Source: an uncultured Ruminococcus sp. (lineage in GTDB: Bacteria > Bacillota > Clostridia > Oscillospirales > Ruminococcaceae). From it: a DNA stretch of 18,846 nucleotides. Under the pieces are notes generated by a model that was not told where the DNA came from, searched no databases, and worked only from the letters and a program-made list of their open reading frames with translations. Position numbers and translations under genes: made by a program. The stretch covers positions 1 through 18,846 of the forward strand of contig CAKSJP010000030.1 of NCBI GenBank assembly GCA_934463425.1, given 5' to 3'. This document shows positions 1 through 6,765 of the stretch, piece after piece; positions within the stretch are counted from its first letter, which is position 1, and every line of letters starts with the position of its first letter.

Positions 1-71
1 GCTTCTGCTGTTATTGGAAAGCGAAACATAACACCGATTTTTCCGGCAAATCCACACCAAAATAAACAAAC

Positions 72-104
72 CGCCTGCACATCTGTGCGGGCGATTTTTG
101 TTTT
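72..104 (+). terminator. Intrinsic terminator of a gene upstream of the window
   Basis: A 9-bp stem (72-80 with 85-93, one T-G wobble) closes a four-base loop and is followed by a T-rich run (ATTTTTGTTTT, 94-104). This is the normal form of a rho-independent terminator reading on the + strand. It would end a gene lying to the left of the window. Bases 1-71 hold nothing else I can identify. Confidence 0.7.
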
Positions 105-124
105 GTGCGGCGCGCGGTATTCCC

Positions 125-153
125 TTTACAATTGCAGCGAAATGTGCTACAAT
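125..153 (+). promoter_or_regulatory. Sigma-A-type promoter of the 177-aa membrane protein gene
   Basis: A -35 box TTTACA (125-130) and a -10 box TACAAT (148-153) are separated by exactly 17 bases. Each differs from the consensus by one base. Transcription would start near 160, giving a leader of about 30 bases before the AAAGGAG ribosome binding site at 176-182. Confidence 0.75.
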
Positions 154-188
154 AGAAGAAAACCTGTCGAAAGAAAAAGGAGTGCGCT

Positions 189-722
189 ATGAAATCTGCC
201 AGATCTGCAAAACACATCATCCTCGGACTGCTGATCCTGGCAGTTCTGCTGCTGGGAGGGTGGTACTTTCTGTACCCCGATTCCCTCAGCAGCCCACTGG
301 ATCAGGACGAACCCATTTCCCTGTCGGTGAACACCGCCGGCGTCACCGTCACCGGAAAGGCAACCGTGGACACGGTGACATACACCTTTCAGCCCGGCTC
401 GCAGGAATACCAGGCGCTGATCTCCCTGCTGGACGGCTATGCCTATCACCGGAATCTGCTCAGTCTGATGCCCTTAGAGCACTATGATCTGGATCTGGAC
501 ACCACCAGCTTTGTCCTCCAGAACGGAAACAACAGCTTTCAGCTGACCGACACCGGCGGCTTTTCCATCACGCCTGCGGAAAAGGACGCATCCATTCGGG
601 TTTTTTCTGTGGGATATCTGGGAAAAGACAAGGCACAGCAGCTCTCCACCGCGCTCCGGGGATTGTTGAAAAGCTGCACCCCCACAGAGACCGGCGAGGA
701 GTCCCAGACAGAAACACCATAA
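189..722 (+). CDS. Hypothetical membrane-anchored extracytoplasmic protein
   Basis: This is a 177-aa protein I do not recognise. Residues 1-8 are basic and 9-28 form one hydrophobic helix with no signal-peptidase or lipobox motif. It is therefore probably an N-terminal anchor with the rest (about 30-177) outside the cell. The outer part alternates polar and hydrophobic residues as a beta-rich fold would, with the segment YTFQPGSQEYQALISLLDGY near 65-84. It ends in a Thr/Glu-rich tail. The start is fixed by AAAGGAG (176-182) six bases before the ATG. It stands alone: its own promoter lies upstream and a strong terminator directly follows the stop. No function can be assigned, and a shared role with the divergently placed envelope genes is only a guess. 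Confidence 0.8.
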   Translation: MKSARSAKHIILGLLILAVLLLGGWYFLYPDSLSSPLDQDEPISLSVNTAGVTVTGKATVDTVTYTFQPGSQEYQALISLLDGYAYHRNLLSLMPLEHYDLDLDTTSFVLQNGNNSFQLTDTGGFSITPAEKDASIRVFSVGYLGKDKAQQLSTALRGLLKSCTPTETGEESQTETP

Positions 723-726
723 CGAC

Positions 727-764
727 AAAAAGCAGTGTATCCACCGCGGATACACTGCTTTTTC
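727..764. terminator. Bidirectional intrinsic terminator
   Basis: A perfect 16-bp stem (727-742 with 748-763) closes a five-base loop. It begins with AAAAA and ends with TTTTT, so it gives a U-run on both strands. It lies 5 bases after the stop of the + strand gene and 20 bases beyond the stop of the minus-strand LRR-dockerin gene, so it probably serves both. Confidence 0.9.
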
Positions 765-782
765 TTTTGCCTTTTATGTGCC

Positions 783-1838
783 TTACTGTACCGGCAGTGC
801 CTCTACCAGGTGCACCAGAAATTGTATCAGCACTGTGGCATCTGTGCTGTCCACTGCGCCGTCTCCGTTGCAGTCGGCATTTGCCAGAGCTGCACTGCTC
901 AGCGTTACCGTTCCGGAAGCTGCTTTCGCCAGCAGCACAGCGTCCTGGATATTGACCTTGCCGTCCAGATCCACATCGCCGCAGAGCAATTCCTCCGACA
1001 GCGCCACAAAGGGAATGGCATTGTCTGCCGCATACTGTTCCGCAGTAGAACCGGCATAGCCATAGAGCACCAGATTTTCATTGCGGTTCGGATTGGTTTC
1101 CAGCCAGACGGACACATAGCCCAGTCCGGTATCCGTCAGGTCAACATCACGGGAGAGAATGGTCACTTTCTCCAGTGCCGAATCAGTTTCCAGGGCATTG
1201 TCACCGATCTCCTCTACCCCTGCCGGAATGGTGAGTTCTTTTACACCGGCATCAAGAAATGCGTGATCTCCAATGACTTTCAGACTGTCGGGCAAGGTGA
1301 TCTGGGTACAGTGGGTATTCTCAAAGGTGCTGTCCCCGATAGAAACCAAGCTGTTTCCCAGCTGTACCGTTTCCGAATTTCCAAGTCCCAGGAATCCCAG
1401 TGGTGCATCCAGCTGTGTCACTGTGTCAGAAACCACGATGTGCTTGATACCGGCAAATGCCTCCTGTACCGCGCGGCTTTCCGGCATCAGCTCTGCAACC
1501 ACGGTGTCCTTTTCCTCGCTGCCCATTGCAGAAGGGTCATAGCCATTTGCCTCCAGCAGTTCCGTCAATTCATTTGCTGCCGCATTCGACCATGCCTGAT
1601 AATCTTCCCAGGGATAAACTCCCTTTTCTATGGTGCAGGTATCTCCCTGTATCGAAATCTCCACACCGTCCGCCGTTGCAGATTCCCATGTGCAGCGCAC
1701 CGTATCCCCATCCATCGTCCATGTCATGGTATCTCCCAATGTGCCGGCAGCTTCCTCTGCGGAAACCGGCAGCCCTGCCGTCCCGGTCAGCATTGCCAGC
1801 GCCGCCAGAAGCGCAGTCCATTTTCTGCATCCTTTCAT
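783..1838 (-). CDS. Secreted leucine-rich-repeat protein with C-terminal type I dockerin
   Basis: 351 aa. Residues 1-27 are a Sec signal peptide (basic start, hydrophobic core, cleavage likely after VSA). Residues 28-150 are an undefined domain. About 155-235 carry LRR_5/BspA-type repeats (for example ITLPDSLKVIGDHAF, LTIPAGVEEIGDNAL), followed by the usual cap LVLYGYAGSTAEQYA (256-270). Residues 286-350 are a type I dockerin with two calcium loops, GDVDLDGKVNIQD (287-299) and ADCNGDGAVDSTD (321-333). In cellulosome- and amylosome-forming ruminococci, dockerins dock proteins onto cohesin scaffolds. Here the cargo is a repeat protein with no recognisable catalytic domain, so a binding or adhesion role is more likely than hydrolysis; that is inference. 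Longer in-frame starts reach to 2165 but lack a ribosome binding site and run past the promoter. AAAGGA eight bases before the ATG at 1838 fixes the start. Confidence 0.9.
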   Translation of the reverse strand: MKGCRKWTALLAALAMLTGTAGLPVSAEEAAGTLGDTMTWTMDGDTVRCTWESATADGVEISIQGDTCTIEKGVYPWEDYQAWSNAAANELTELLEANGYDPSAMGSEEKDTVVAELMPESRAVQEAFAGIKHIVVSDTVTQLDAPLGFLGLGNSETVQLGNSLVSIGDSTFENTHCTQITLPDSLKVIGDHAFLDAGVKELTIPAGVEEIGDNALETDSALEKVTILSRDVDLTDTGLGYVSVWLETNPNRNENLVLYGYAGSTAEQYAADNAIPFVALSEELLCGDVDLDGKVNIQDAVLLAKAASGTVTLSSAALANADCNGDGAVDSTDATVLIQFLVHLVEALPVQ

Positions 1839-1905
1839 CAAAAACATCCTTTCTTTTTTCCATCCGCAAAATCCGCTTTCCTGTGATTTTGTTTCTGTCA
1901 ATATT

Positions 1906-1934
1906 ATTATACCACAAGTTTCGCAATATGTCAA
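1906..1934 (-). promoter_or_regulatory. Consensus sigma-A promoter of the LRR-dockerin gene
   Basis: On the minus strand a perfect TTGACA (1934-1929) and a perfect TATAAT (1911-1906) are separated by 17 bases. Transcription would start near 1899, leaving a leader of about 60 bases. Such a strong core promoter, overlapped by repeated heptamers, suggests control by repression. Confidence 0.9.
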
Positions 1935-1957
1935 CTTTTTTGCGAATTCTTCGCAAT
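1920..1957. promoter_or_regulatory. Putative operator: three TTGCGAA heptamers around the -35 box
   Basis: A perfect inverted repeat TTGCGAA-TTC-TTCGCAA occupies 1940-1956, just upstream of the -35 box. A third copy TTCGCAA lies at 1920-1926, in the spacer between -35 and -10. On the minus strand the two same-orientation copies extend to ATTGCGAA (1957-1950 and 1927-1920) and are 30 bases apart, about three helical turns. This geometry would let a bound protein block RNA polymerase. I do not recognise the motif as the box of a specific regulator. Confidence 0.55.
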
Positions 1958-1987
1958 TCTGGATACTGCTTTTTCCGAAAAGCAACC

Positions 1988-2020
1988 AAAAAAGCTGCAC
2001 CGATCCCGGTACAGCTTTTT
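1988..2020 (-). terminator. Terminator at the end of the glmS-LRR-sigma-vanY cluster
   Basis: On the minus strand a stem of 13 pairs with one internal mismatch (1989-1997 plus 1999-2002 against 2007-2010 plus 2012-2020) closes a four-base loop and is followed by a run of T. It starts 30 bases after the stop of the carboxypeptidase gene. It also separates that cluster from the promoter of the LRR-dockerin gene. Confidence 0.8.
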
Positions 2021-2050
2021 CCATATCCAATCTTTTGTTGAAAAGTATGC

Positions 2051-2986
2051 TTAGCCCTGCCACGGTTCTGCATAGACCGAATCCACGCCCAGGTACTCTT
2101 CCAGAGTCAGACCGTACTTCTGTATCTCCTTTGCCACGTCCGCACCTACATAGCGGATATGCCACGGCTCATACTGATAGCCGGTGATGTTCTCTTTTCC
2201 CTGGGGAAAACGGATGATAAAGCCATAGTCAGCGCAGTGCTGCGCCAGCCATGCGGCTTCCGGCGTATCGCCAAAGGCATCATCAATGGTGTTGCAGTCG
2301 ATGGTGAGTCCGGTCTGGTGCTCCGAATAGCCCGGACGGGCGGAAAAGCTGTCCGCCTGTTCCCAGCCGTAGAGATCGCAGTAGTTGTTATAGATCTTCA
2401 CCTGATAGGCATAATCCCGATAGTCCGAGCCGATGTAGATGTCCAGCCCCTCCTGTGCCGCCGCATTGCGCAGATTTTGAAAGGCATCTTTGGCAACCGG
2501 CTGCAAGCCGGGGTCATAGTCCGCCGACAGCGGATAGGACTTGTTGACGATGAGAATGCCGTCCACATAAGTGCCCTCCTGCCGCTGTTCCAGATGGCGC
2601 ACATCCACCTGACAGGTGCTGCTGCCGTCTGTGAGCTGACAGCTGCCCTGGGTCACGCCGGTCACTGTTCCGTTGCTGTCCACAGCCGCCACCGATTCAT
2701 CGCTGCTCTTCCACTTTCCGGCAGGCAGCTGCGCCGTATTGCCCTCCAGCACCGCCAGAAATGCCGGTGCATCGGTATTAGCCGGCGTATCGGGAGCATT
2801 GGTTCCGGCGGCAGTGCTGCTGTCAGAAGCGCTGTTCTGCAAGACAGAGGATTCTCCGGCGCGGTTCAGTGTGTTGGGGATGAACAAGAGCCACACAGAA
2901 AACCCCAGCACTGCCAGACAGAGCAGCAGTGCGATCAGGCATAACTGTTTTTGCCGTTTCCGGCGGTGCTGTTGGTTTCTGCTCAT
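2051..2986 (-). CDS. VanY-like D-alanyl-D-alanine carboxypeptidase (M15B) with Ig-like domain
   Basis: 311 aa. Residues 1-14 are strongly basic and 15-36 form a membrane anchor; 40-75 are a Ser/Thr/Ala-rich linker. Residues 76-130 resemble a bacterial Ig-like (BIG_2) domain (WKSSDESVAAVDSNGTVTGVTQG). The rest is a peptidase M15B/VanY domain. It has the zinc motif SEHQTGLTID (His223, Asp230) and the second half EPWHIRYVG (Glu273 as catalytic base, His276 as third zinc ligand). The family removes the terminal D-Ala from peptidoglycan stem peptides outside the membrane; this member would act on the wall. No van resistance ligases are nearby, so housekeeping wall trimming fits better than glycopeptide resistance. 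The ATG at 2995 lies too close to the AAAGGG box, whereas the one at 2986 is 9 bases from it and was chosen. The gene starts 24 bases after the anti-sigma gene and is followed by a terminator. Confidence 0.9.
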   Translation of the reverse strand: MSRNQQHRRKRQKQLCLIALLLCLAVLGFSVWLLFIPNTLNRAGESSVLQNSASDSSTAAGTNAPDTPANTDAPAFLAVLEGNTAQLPAGKWKSSDESVAAVDSNGTVTGVTQGSCQLTDGSSTCQVDVRHLEQRQEGTYVDGILIVNKSYPLSADYDPGLQPVAKDAFQNLRNAAAQEGLDIYIGSDYRDYAYQVKIYNNYCDLYGWEQADSFSARPGYSEHQTGLTIDCNTIDDAFGDTPEAAWLAQHCADYGFIIRFPQGKENITGYQYEPWHIRYVGADVAKEIQKYGLTLEEYLGVDSVYAEPWQG

Positions 2987-3010
2987 ATGAAACATCCCTT
3001 TCTCTGCGCG

Positions 3011-4345
3011 TTATTGTGCGCGATAGATCACTGTGCTGTCAGTGAGATCATAGCCGCTCAGTCCGCTGGTGCCGTCAGAAGCTTCGCCCGCAAAAGCAAA
3101 GCGATATGCGGTGATCGTCTCCACCTCTGACGGATCGATGGGTTCGCTGTAGCAAAGCACATCTGCGGCGCTGTCCGCATCCCAATATGCCTCTGTCAGC
3201 GGCACATACTGCCCGATGGTGTCCGTTTCGCAGCCAGGCAGCGCATGGATACGCTGTAACATTTCGTCACCGGCTGTGTACTGTGCCATCAATTCGTCGA
3301 AGATCTTTCTGCCGTCTTTCAGCGTGATCACATAGTTGACCGCATGGTTCTGGTCATCCCATTCTGCCGGCGCAGCGATGCTTGCGGACAGGGTCTGCAA
3401 TGTCACTGTGCCGCCGTCAAACTCCACCGTGATGGGCGCTGTGCTGGCGAAATCCAATGTCACGCTGGTGTGCCAGCTGCCGGAGATCACGCCGTCTGTC
3501 TCCGCGTAAAGTTCCTTTTCCCGGTCGCTGCACTTCTGATCCAGATGGTTTTCCCGACGGTAGGCTTTCCAGGCATCCAGATCAAATTCTGCCGGAAGTT
3601 CGCCGTTTCCCCAGCCTTTCAGCGCATCTTCCCCGAAGTTCTGCCGGACATAGTCCTGCCGGAGCTGGTCATCATAAGCTGCCAGCTGCGTCCAGATCTG
3701 AGAGATCTGCGCTTCGGTATAGACATTTTCAAAGGTCACATCCAGGGTCTTTCCCTGCAGATCGGTGCGGTTGATGCGGAGATTGATATAATACGCCCCG
3801 TCCTTTTCCCGGACAGCTGCCGTTCTGCCATAACAGTCCAGCGCTTCACTGCTGCCGTCTGCATTTTGCAAAGTCAGCTGATAGGGCAGCGCCAAGCCGT
3901 CCTGCAACGCCGCGCCGTCTCTGGCAGTCACCTGAAAGCTCAGCATTGCCTGGCTGTCATCGCCGTACATGCCGAGAAGTGAAAACTCCACGTCCTCGTT
4001 GGTACTGTCAAAGGCTGCCGCCGGGGTGGTGACCACCGCCGCCAGCTTTTCCGGATTTTCCGGCGTTTCCGCACCCATCAGGCTGTGGAAAAAAGCATCC
4101 AGTCCGCCGTATCCGGCAGCTGCAGCCAGAGTTGTGCCGCCAGTCACCAGTACTGCCGCAGCCGCAACGCCTGCCGCCCACTTGGTCACCCATATGCGGC
4201 TGCGCTTCGGCGGCTTCTGGGCGTTTGTCTGCGCCTGTACCCGTGCCAGCACCGCTTCTGTGCGGATGGGCTGGGATTCCAGTTCCGGTACGCCGTTTTT
4301 TTCGGTATGATAGTGATCGAAGAGATCATAGCAATTCCATTTCAT
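3011..4345 (-). CDS. Probable membrane anti-sigma factor (DUF4179-like)
   Basis: 444 aa. The N-terminal 50 residues are cytoplasmic and charged, residues about 54-78 are an Ala/Val-rich membrane helix, and 80-444 form a large outer domain. The layout and the stretch after the membrane helix (FSLLGMYGDDSQAMLSFQV) recall the DUF4179 proteins that accompany ECF sigma factors in Firmicutes. The classical zinc anti-sigma motif (HxxxCxxC) is absent, so the sigma-binding part would be of another type. The start codon overlaps the stop of the sigma gene by four bases (ATGA, 4345-4342), which implies translational coupling and fixes the start. In such pairs the membrane protein holds the sigma factor inactive until an envelope signal arrives. 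Partnership is inferred from gene order; the signal is unknown. Confidence 0.8.
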   Translation of the reverse strand: MKWNCYDLFDHYHTEKNGVPELESQPIRTEAVLARVQAQTNAQKPPKRSRIWVTKWAAGVAAAAVLVTGGTTLAAAAGYGGLDAFFHSLMGAETPENPEKLAAVVTTPAAAFDSTNEDVEFSLLGMYGDDSQAMLSFQVTARDGAALQDGLALPYQLTLQNADGSSEALDCYGRTAAVREKDGAYYINLRINRTDLQGKTLDVTFENVYTEAQISQIWTQLAAYDDQLRQDYVRQNFGEDALKGWGNGELPAEFDLDAWKAYRRENHLDQKCSDREKELYAETDGVISGSWHTSVTLDFASTAPITVEFDGGTVTLQTLSASIAAPAEWDDQNHAVNYVITLKDGRKIFDELMAQYTAGDEMLQRIHALPGCETDTIGQYVPLTEAYWDADSAADVLCYSEPIDPSEVETITAYRFAFAGEASDGTSGLSGYDLTDSTVIYRAQ

Positions 4346-4944
4346 GAGACAGCTCCTTTTCCGATAGCGGCAAAGCGAATCTGCTGCACCGCCGGTGAAT
4401 CCTCATACGCATATCCCCGGTCGATCAGTTCCTGCTGCAGCTTCTTTCTGGCACGGCTCATCCGCATTTTCACCGCGGATTCGCTCATGTCCAGTGCTGC
4501 GGCGATCTGCCGAACGGGCTCATAGCAGTAATAATACCGCACCAGGATCTCCCGGTCTCGTGCCGAAAGCGTATCCAGAACATCCTGCAGCAGCTCAGCC
4601 AGGATCTTCTGATCGATGGCTGCTTCCAGATCCTCGCCGCTGCCCACCTCGATCACGTCCTCCAGATTCACGGTCTCGTGATAGCCGCGGATGCGGTTTT
4701 TCGCCCGGTTTCGGGCAATGGCTGCCAGATATGCAGTAAGTTTTCCGGCTTTCAGCTGGTCGGTATGCTCCCACACCGCCAGAAAGACATCCGCAGTGAG
4801 TTCCTCCACGTCTGATTCCGACAGATATTTTCCGATAATATTGCGCACGATCGTTCCCACATAGGGGCTGTAATTCTCGATCAGCTCTTCCAGAGCCTGG
4901 GGCTGGTGTTGTTTGAGTCTGCGTATCAGAATACGTTCCTGCAT
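4342..4944 (-). CDS. ECF-type RNA polymerase sigma factor (sigma-70 family)
   Basis: 200 aa, the usual length for an ECF sigma factor. Residues about 10-85 form region 2, including the core-binding and -10-recognition helices (DVEELTADVFLAVWEHTDQL, then LTAYLAAIARNRAKNRIR). Residues about 115-175 form region 4, with the LSARDREILVRYYY segment and a helix-turn-helix (VRQIAAALDMSESAVKMRMSRARKKL) that contacts the -35 box. Regions 1 and 3 are absent, as expected. A short tail follows (about 176-200). The start is supported by AAAGGAG nine bases before the ATG. It is coupled to the downstream anti-sigma gene by a 4-base overlap. It lies 77 bases after the third LRR gene with no clear terminator between, so it is probably transcribed both by read-through and from a local promoter. 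Confidence 0.95.
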   Translation of the reverse strand: MQERILIRRLKQHQPQALEELIENYSPYVGTIVRNIIGKYLSESDVEELTADVFLAVWEHTDQLKAGKLTAYLAAIARNRAKNRIRGYHETVNLEDVIEVGSGEDLEAAIDQKILAELLQDVLDTLSARDREILVRYYYCYEPVRQIAAALDMSESAVKMRMSRARKKLQQELIDRGYAYEDSPAVQQIRFAAIGKGAVS

Positions 4945-4970
4945 GCCGGTTCACTCCTTTCGTTTCTCTC

Positions 4971-4982
4971 GAACGGCCGTTC
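4971..4982. repeat. 12-base perfect palindrome before the sigma gene
   Basis: GAACGGCCGTTC is its own reverse complement. It lies in the 77-base gap between the third LRR gene and the sigma factor gene, 9 bases upstream of the sigma gene's ribosome binding site (4955-4961). It could be a protein-binding site or a short RNA stem. Nothing in the sequence decides which. Confidence 0.3.
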
Positions 4983-4993
4983 ACCTATAACAA

Positions 4994-5018
4994 CACGCGT
5001 CCCGCTGAAATGGTCACA
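4994..5018 (-). promoter_or_regulatory. Possible ECF-type autoregulatory promoter of the sigma gene
   Basis: On the minus strand TGTGAC (5018-5013) is followed after 15 bases by CGTG (4997-4994). Promoters of Bacillus ECF sigma factors such as SigX, SigV and SigM read roughly TGTAAC/TGAAAC, 14-17 bases, CGTC/CGAC. The match is imperfect and short. It is offered because sigma/anti-sigma pairs commonly transcribe themselves and because it sits where such a promoter would be expected. Confidence 0.25.
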
Positions 5019-5021
5019 TTG

Positions 5022-6740
5022 TTATTTTTCTTCTGATTTGGTCTCCTCTTCCGGCTTGGTTTCTTCCGGTTCTGCCACGTTGGCATGTCCGAAGCTGTGC
5101 AGCTGGCTGTGAGAGATCGTCTCCTCATAGTCCGCCACTGCTTCCGGCTCTTCTTCCTCTTCCTCGTCGTCAATAATACTGCGATAGCCGTCGTCGAATG
5201 CCGGTTCTTCCTCTGTCTCCGGCTGTTCGCCGCGCTGCGCCAGCGGTATCTTCTGCTCCGCCTGCGCCGACTTGAGGGCAAGCTTTTCCTCAGCGGTCAT
5301 CATAGTGCGGCGGATGATGCGGACGGCGATCAGTACCACAGCCGCCAGTGCCACAGCCAGAACCGCCCAGAAGATCAGCCCTTTCCAATTGAAGTTCACC
5401 GATTTAAAGCTGATGTCCACATCGCAGTCCTTGACATAATCCGAAGCCGCCCCGGTATAGCCGATCAGCAAAAAGCCGTCCAGCGCCTTGACTTTCAGAC
5501 TGTCTCCGGAATCCGAGGAGACAGTCACATAATCCTCGCTGTCATCATCATCCGAGGGCGCAGTGCAGCCGAACGCATATTTTCCCACAGAGGAGACACG
5601 CTTCGGCAGCTGCACCTCCTTCAGGTTGTCCGTGCAGAAAAAGGCATAGTCCCCGATCTCCAGCTTTTCCCCGTCGCCGCCGTCCTCATCGGATGCGCCG
5701 GCAAAGGTGACCGAGGTCAGCCCGGTACAGTCGGCGAAAGCCGTCGTGCCGATGGTGGTCACTGTCTCCGGAATGGTCAGGCTGGTGAGTCCGCTGCAGA
5801 AGTCGAACGCCATTTCTCCGATATACTGGAGCTTTTCGTCAAATGTGATCTGCTGAAGATTGCCTGCCGCAAAGAATGCGCCGGCATAGACCACCAGTGT
5901 GCTGTCCGGCAGGGTAAAGCTGGTGTCGCTCCGTCCGGCAGGATACAGATAGAGGATGCTCTCCTCGGTGTCATAGAGCACATTGTCCACTGCCTGATAC
6001 TTGGCGTTGCCGTCTGCTACAGTGATCTCCTCTAACGAAGGACACGCCACAAAGGACATCGCTCCGATATTTTCCAGATTCTTAGGCACCTCAAAGGATT
6101 TCAGCGACATGCAGCCGTAAAAGGTATAGCTGCCCAGCTCTGTCACCTTATCCGGAATGGAAACGCTGTCCAGTGAGGTACAGTAGTAAAACAGCTGACT
6201 GCCCACGGTTTCCAGCGCATCCGGCAGTTCTACGGTCTCCAGACTGGTGCAGTAGCCGAATGCCATATCGCCGATCTCGGTGGTTTCCTTGCCCAGCGTC
6301 ACTTCCGTCAAGCCGGTGCAGTTGAAAAATGTGCCGCTTTCGATCTTGGTCACACTGTCCGGAATCGTCAGGCCGGTCAGAGATGTACAGCCGTAAAATG
6401 CTGCTGAACCGATCTCGGTGACTGTCGCCGGAATGGTCACACCCTGCAGCGAGGTGCAGTTGGCAAACGCTTCTTCCCCAATAGATACCACATCATAGCC
6501 GTCGATTTTTGGCATAATGCTGACATGCGTCGCGGATTCGGAGCAGTCCGTCACGCGCACGGTGGTAGTACTCAGCTTCTGATAAGTCAGCGTGCCGTCA
6601 TCAAAGGTGTCACTGCTGTCAGCTGTGGTCTCCGCCGCCCGTACTGTTCCGGCAGCAGGCAGCACAACACAGACGGCCAGGGCTGCTGCGGTCACAGCGG
6701 CGAACAGATGCTTCCGGGAAAACAAATGTGTATGCTTCAT
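5022..6740 (-). CDS. BspA-type LRR surface protein with C-terminal membrane anchor (third of three)
   Basis: 572 aa. Residues 1-35 are a signal peptide (cleavage likely at VRA-A). About 60-410 are LRR_5 repeats of the pattern C.SL..V.IP..VT.IG..AF..CT, interrupted by an island near 240-290 (YQAVDNVLYDTEESILYLYPAG) that is typical of this family. A membrane helix lies at about 453-474, followed by a basic stop-transfer motif (RIIRR). A tail of roughly 98 residues contains an unbroken run of acidic residues (DDEEEEEE). Topology: repeats outside, acidic tail inside. BspA-type repeats bind proteins or polysaccharides at cell surfaces; the ligand is unknown here. AAAGGA nine bases before the ATG supports the start. 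It begins 25 bases after the second LRR gene, so it is in the same operon. Confidence 0.9.
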   Translation of the reverse strand: MKHTHLFSRKHLFAAVTAAALAVCVVLPAAGTVRAAETTADSSDTFDDGTLTYQKLSTTTVRVTDCSESATHVSIMPKIDGYDVVSIGEEAFANCTSLQGVTIPATVTEIGSAAFYGCTSLTGLTIPDSVTKIESGTFFNCTGLTEVTLGKETTEIGDMAFGYCTSLETVELPDALETVGSQLFYYCTSLDSVSIPDKVTELGSYTFYGCMSLKSFEVPKNLENIGAMSFVACPSLEEITVADGNAKYQAVDNVLYDTEESILYLYPAGRSDTSFTLPDSTLVVYAGAFFAAGNLQQITFDEKLQYIGEMAFDFCSGLTSLTIPETVTTIGTTAFADCTGLTSVTFAGASDEDGGDGEKLEIGDYAFFCTDNLKEVQLPKRVSSVGKYAFGCTAPSDDDDSEDYVTVSSDSGDSLKVKALDGFLLIGYTGAASDYVKDCDVDISFKSVNFNWKGLIFWAVLAVALAAVVLIAVRIIRRTMMTAEEKLALKSAQAEQKIPLAQRGEQPETEEEPAFDDGYRSIIDDEEEEEEPEAVADYEETISHSQLHSFGHANVAEPEETKPEEETKSEEK

Positions 6741-6765
6741 GATTTCGGGTCCTTTCTATGCAGAT

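Noticed and set aside
98..487. + strand opening starting at 98
   Set aside because: It begins in a terminator, spans the promoter, and overlaps the 177-aa gene that has the proper ribosome binding site.
735..1886. 383-codon + strand opening opposite the LRR-dockerin gene
   Set aside because: It starts inside the terminator hairpin and runs opposite a well-supported secreted protein. It is a shadow.
1839..2165. N-terminal extension of the LRR-dockerin protein
   Set aside because: It would run through the terminator of the upstream cluster and the promoter at 1906-1934, and would bury the signal peptide.
2051..2986. Vancomycin-resistance gene vanY
   Set aside because: The catalytic family matches, but no vanH/A/X or VanR/S-type genes are nearby. 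A general wall-trimming role is more likely.
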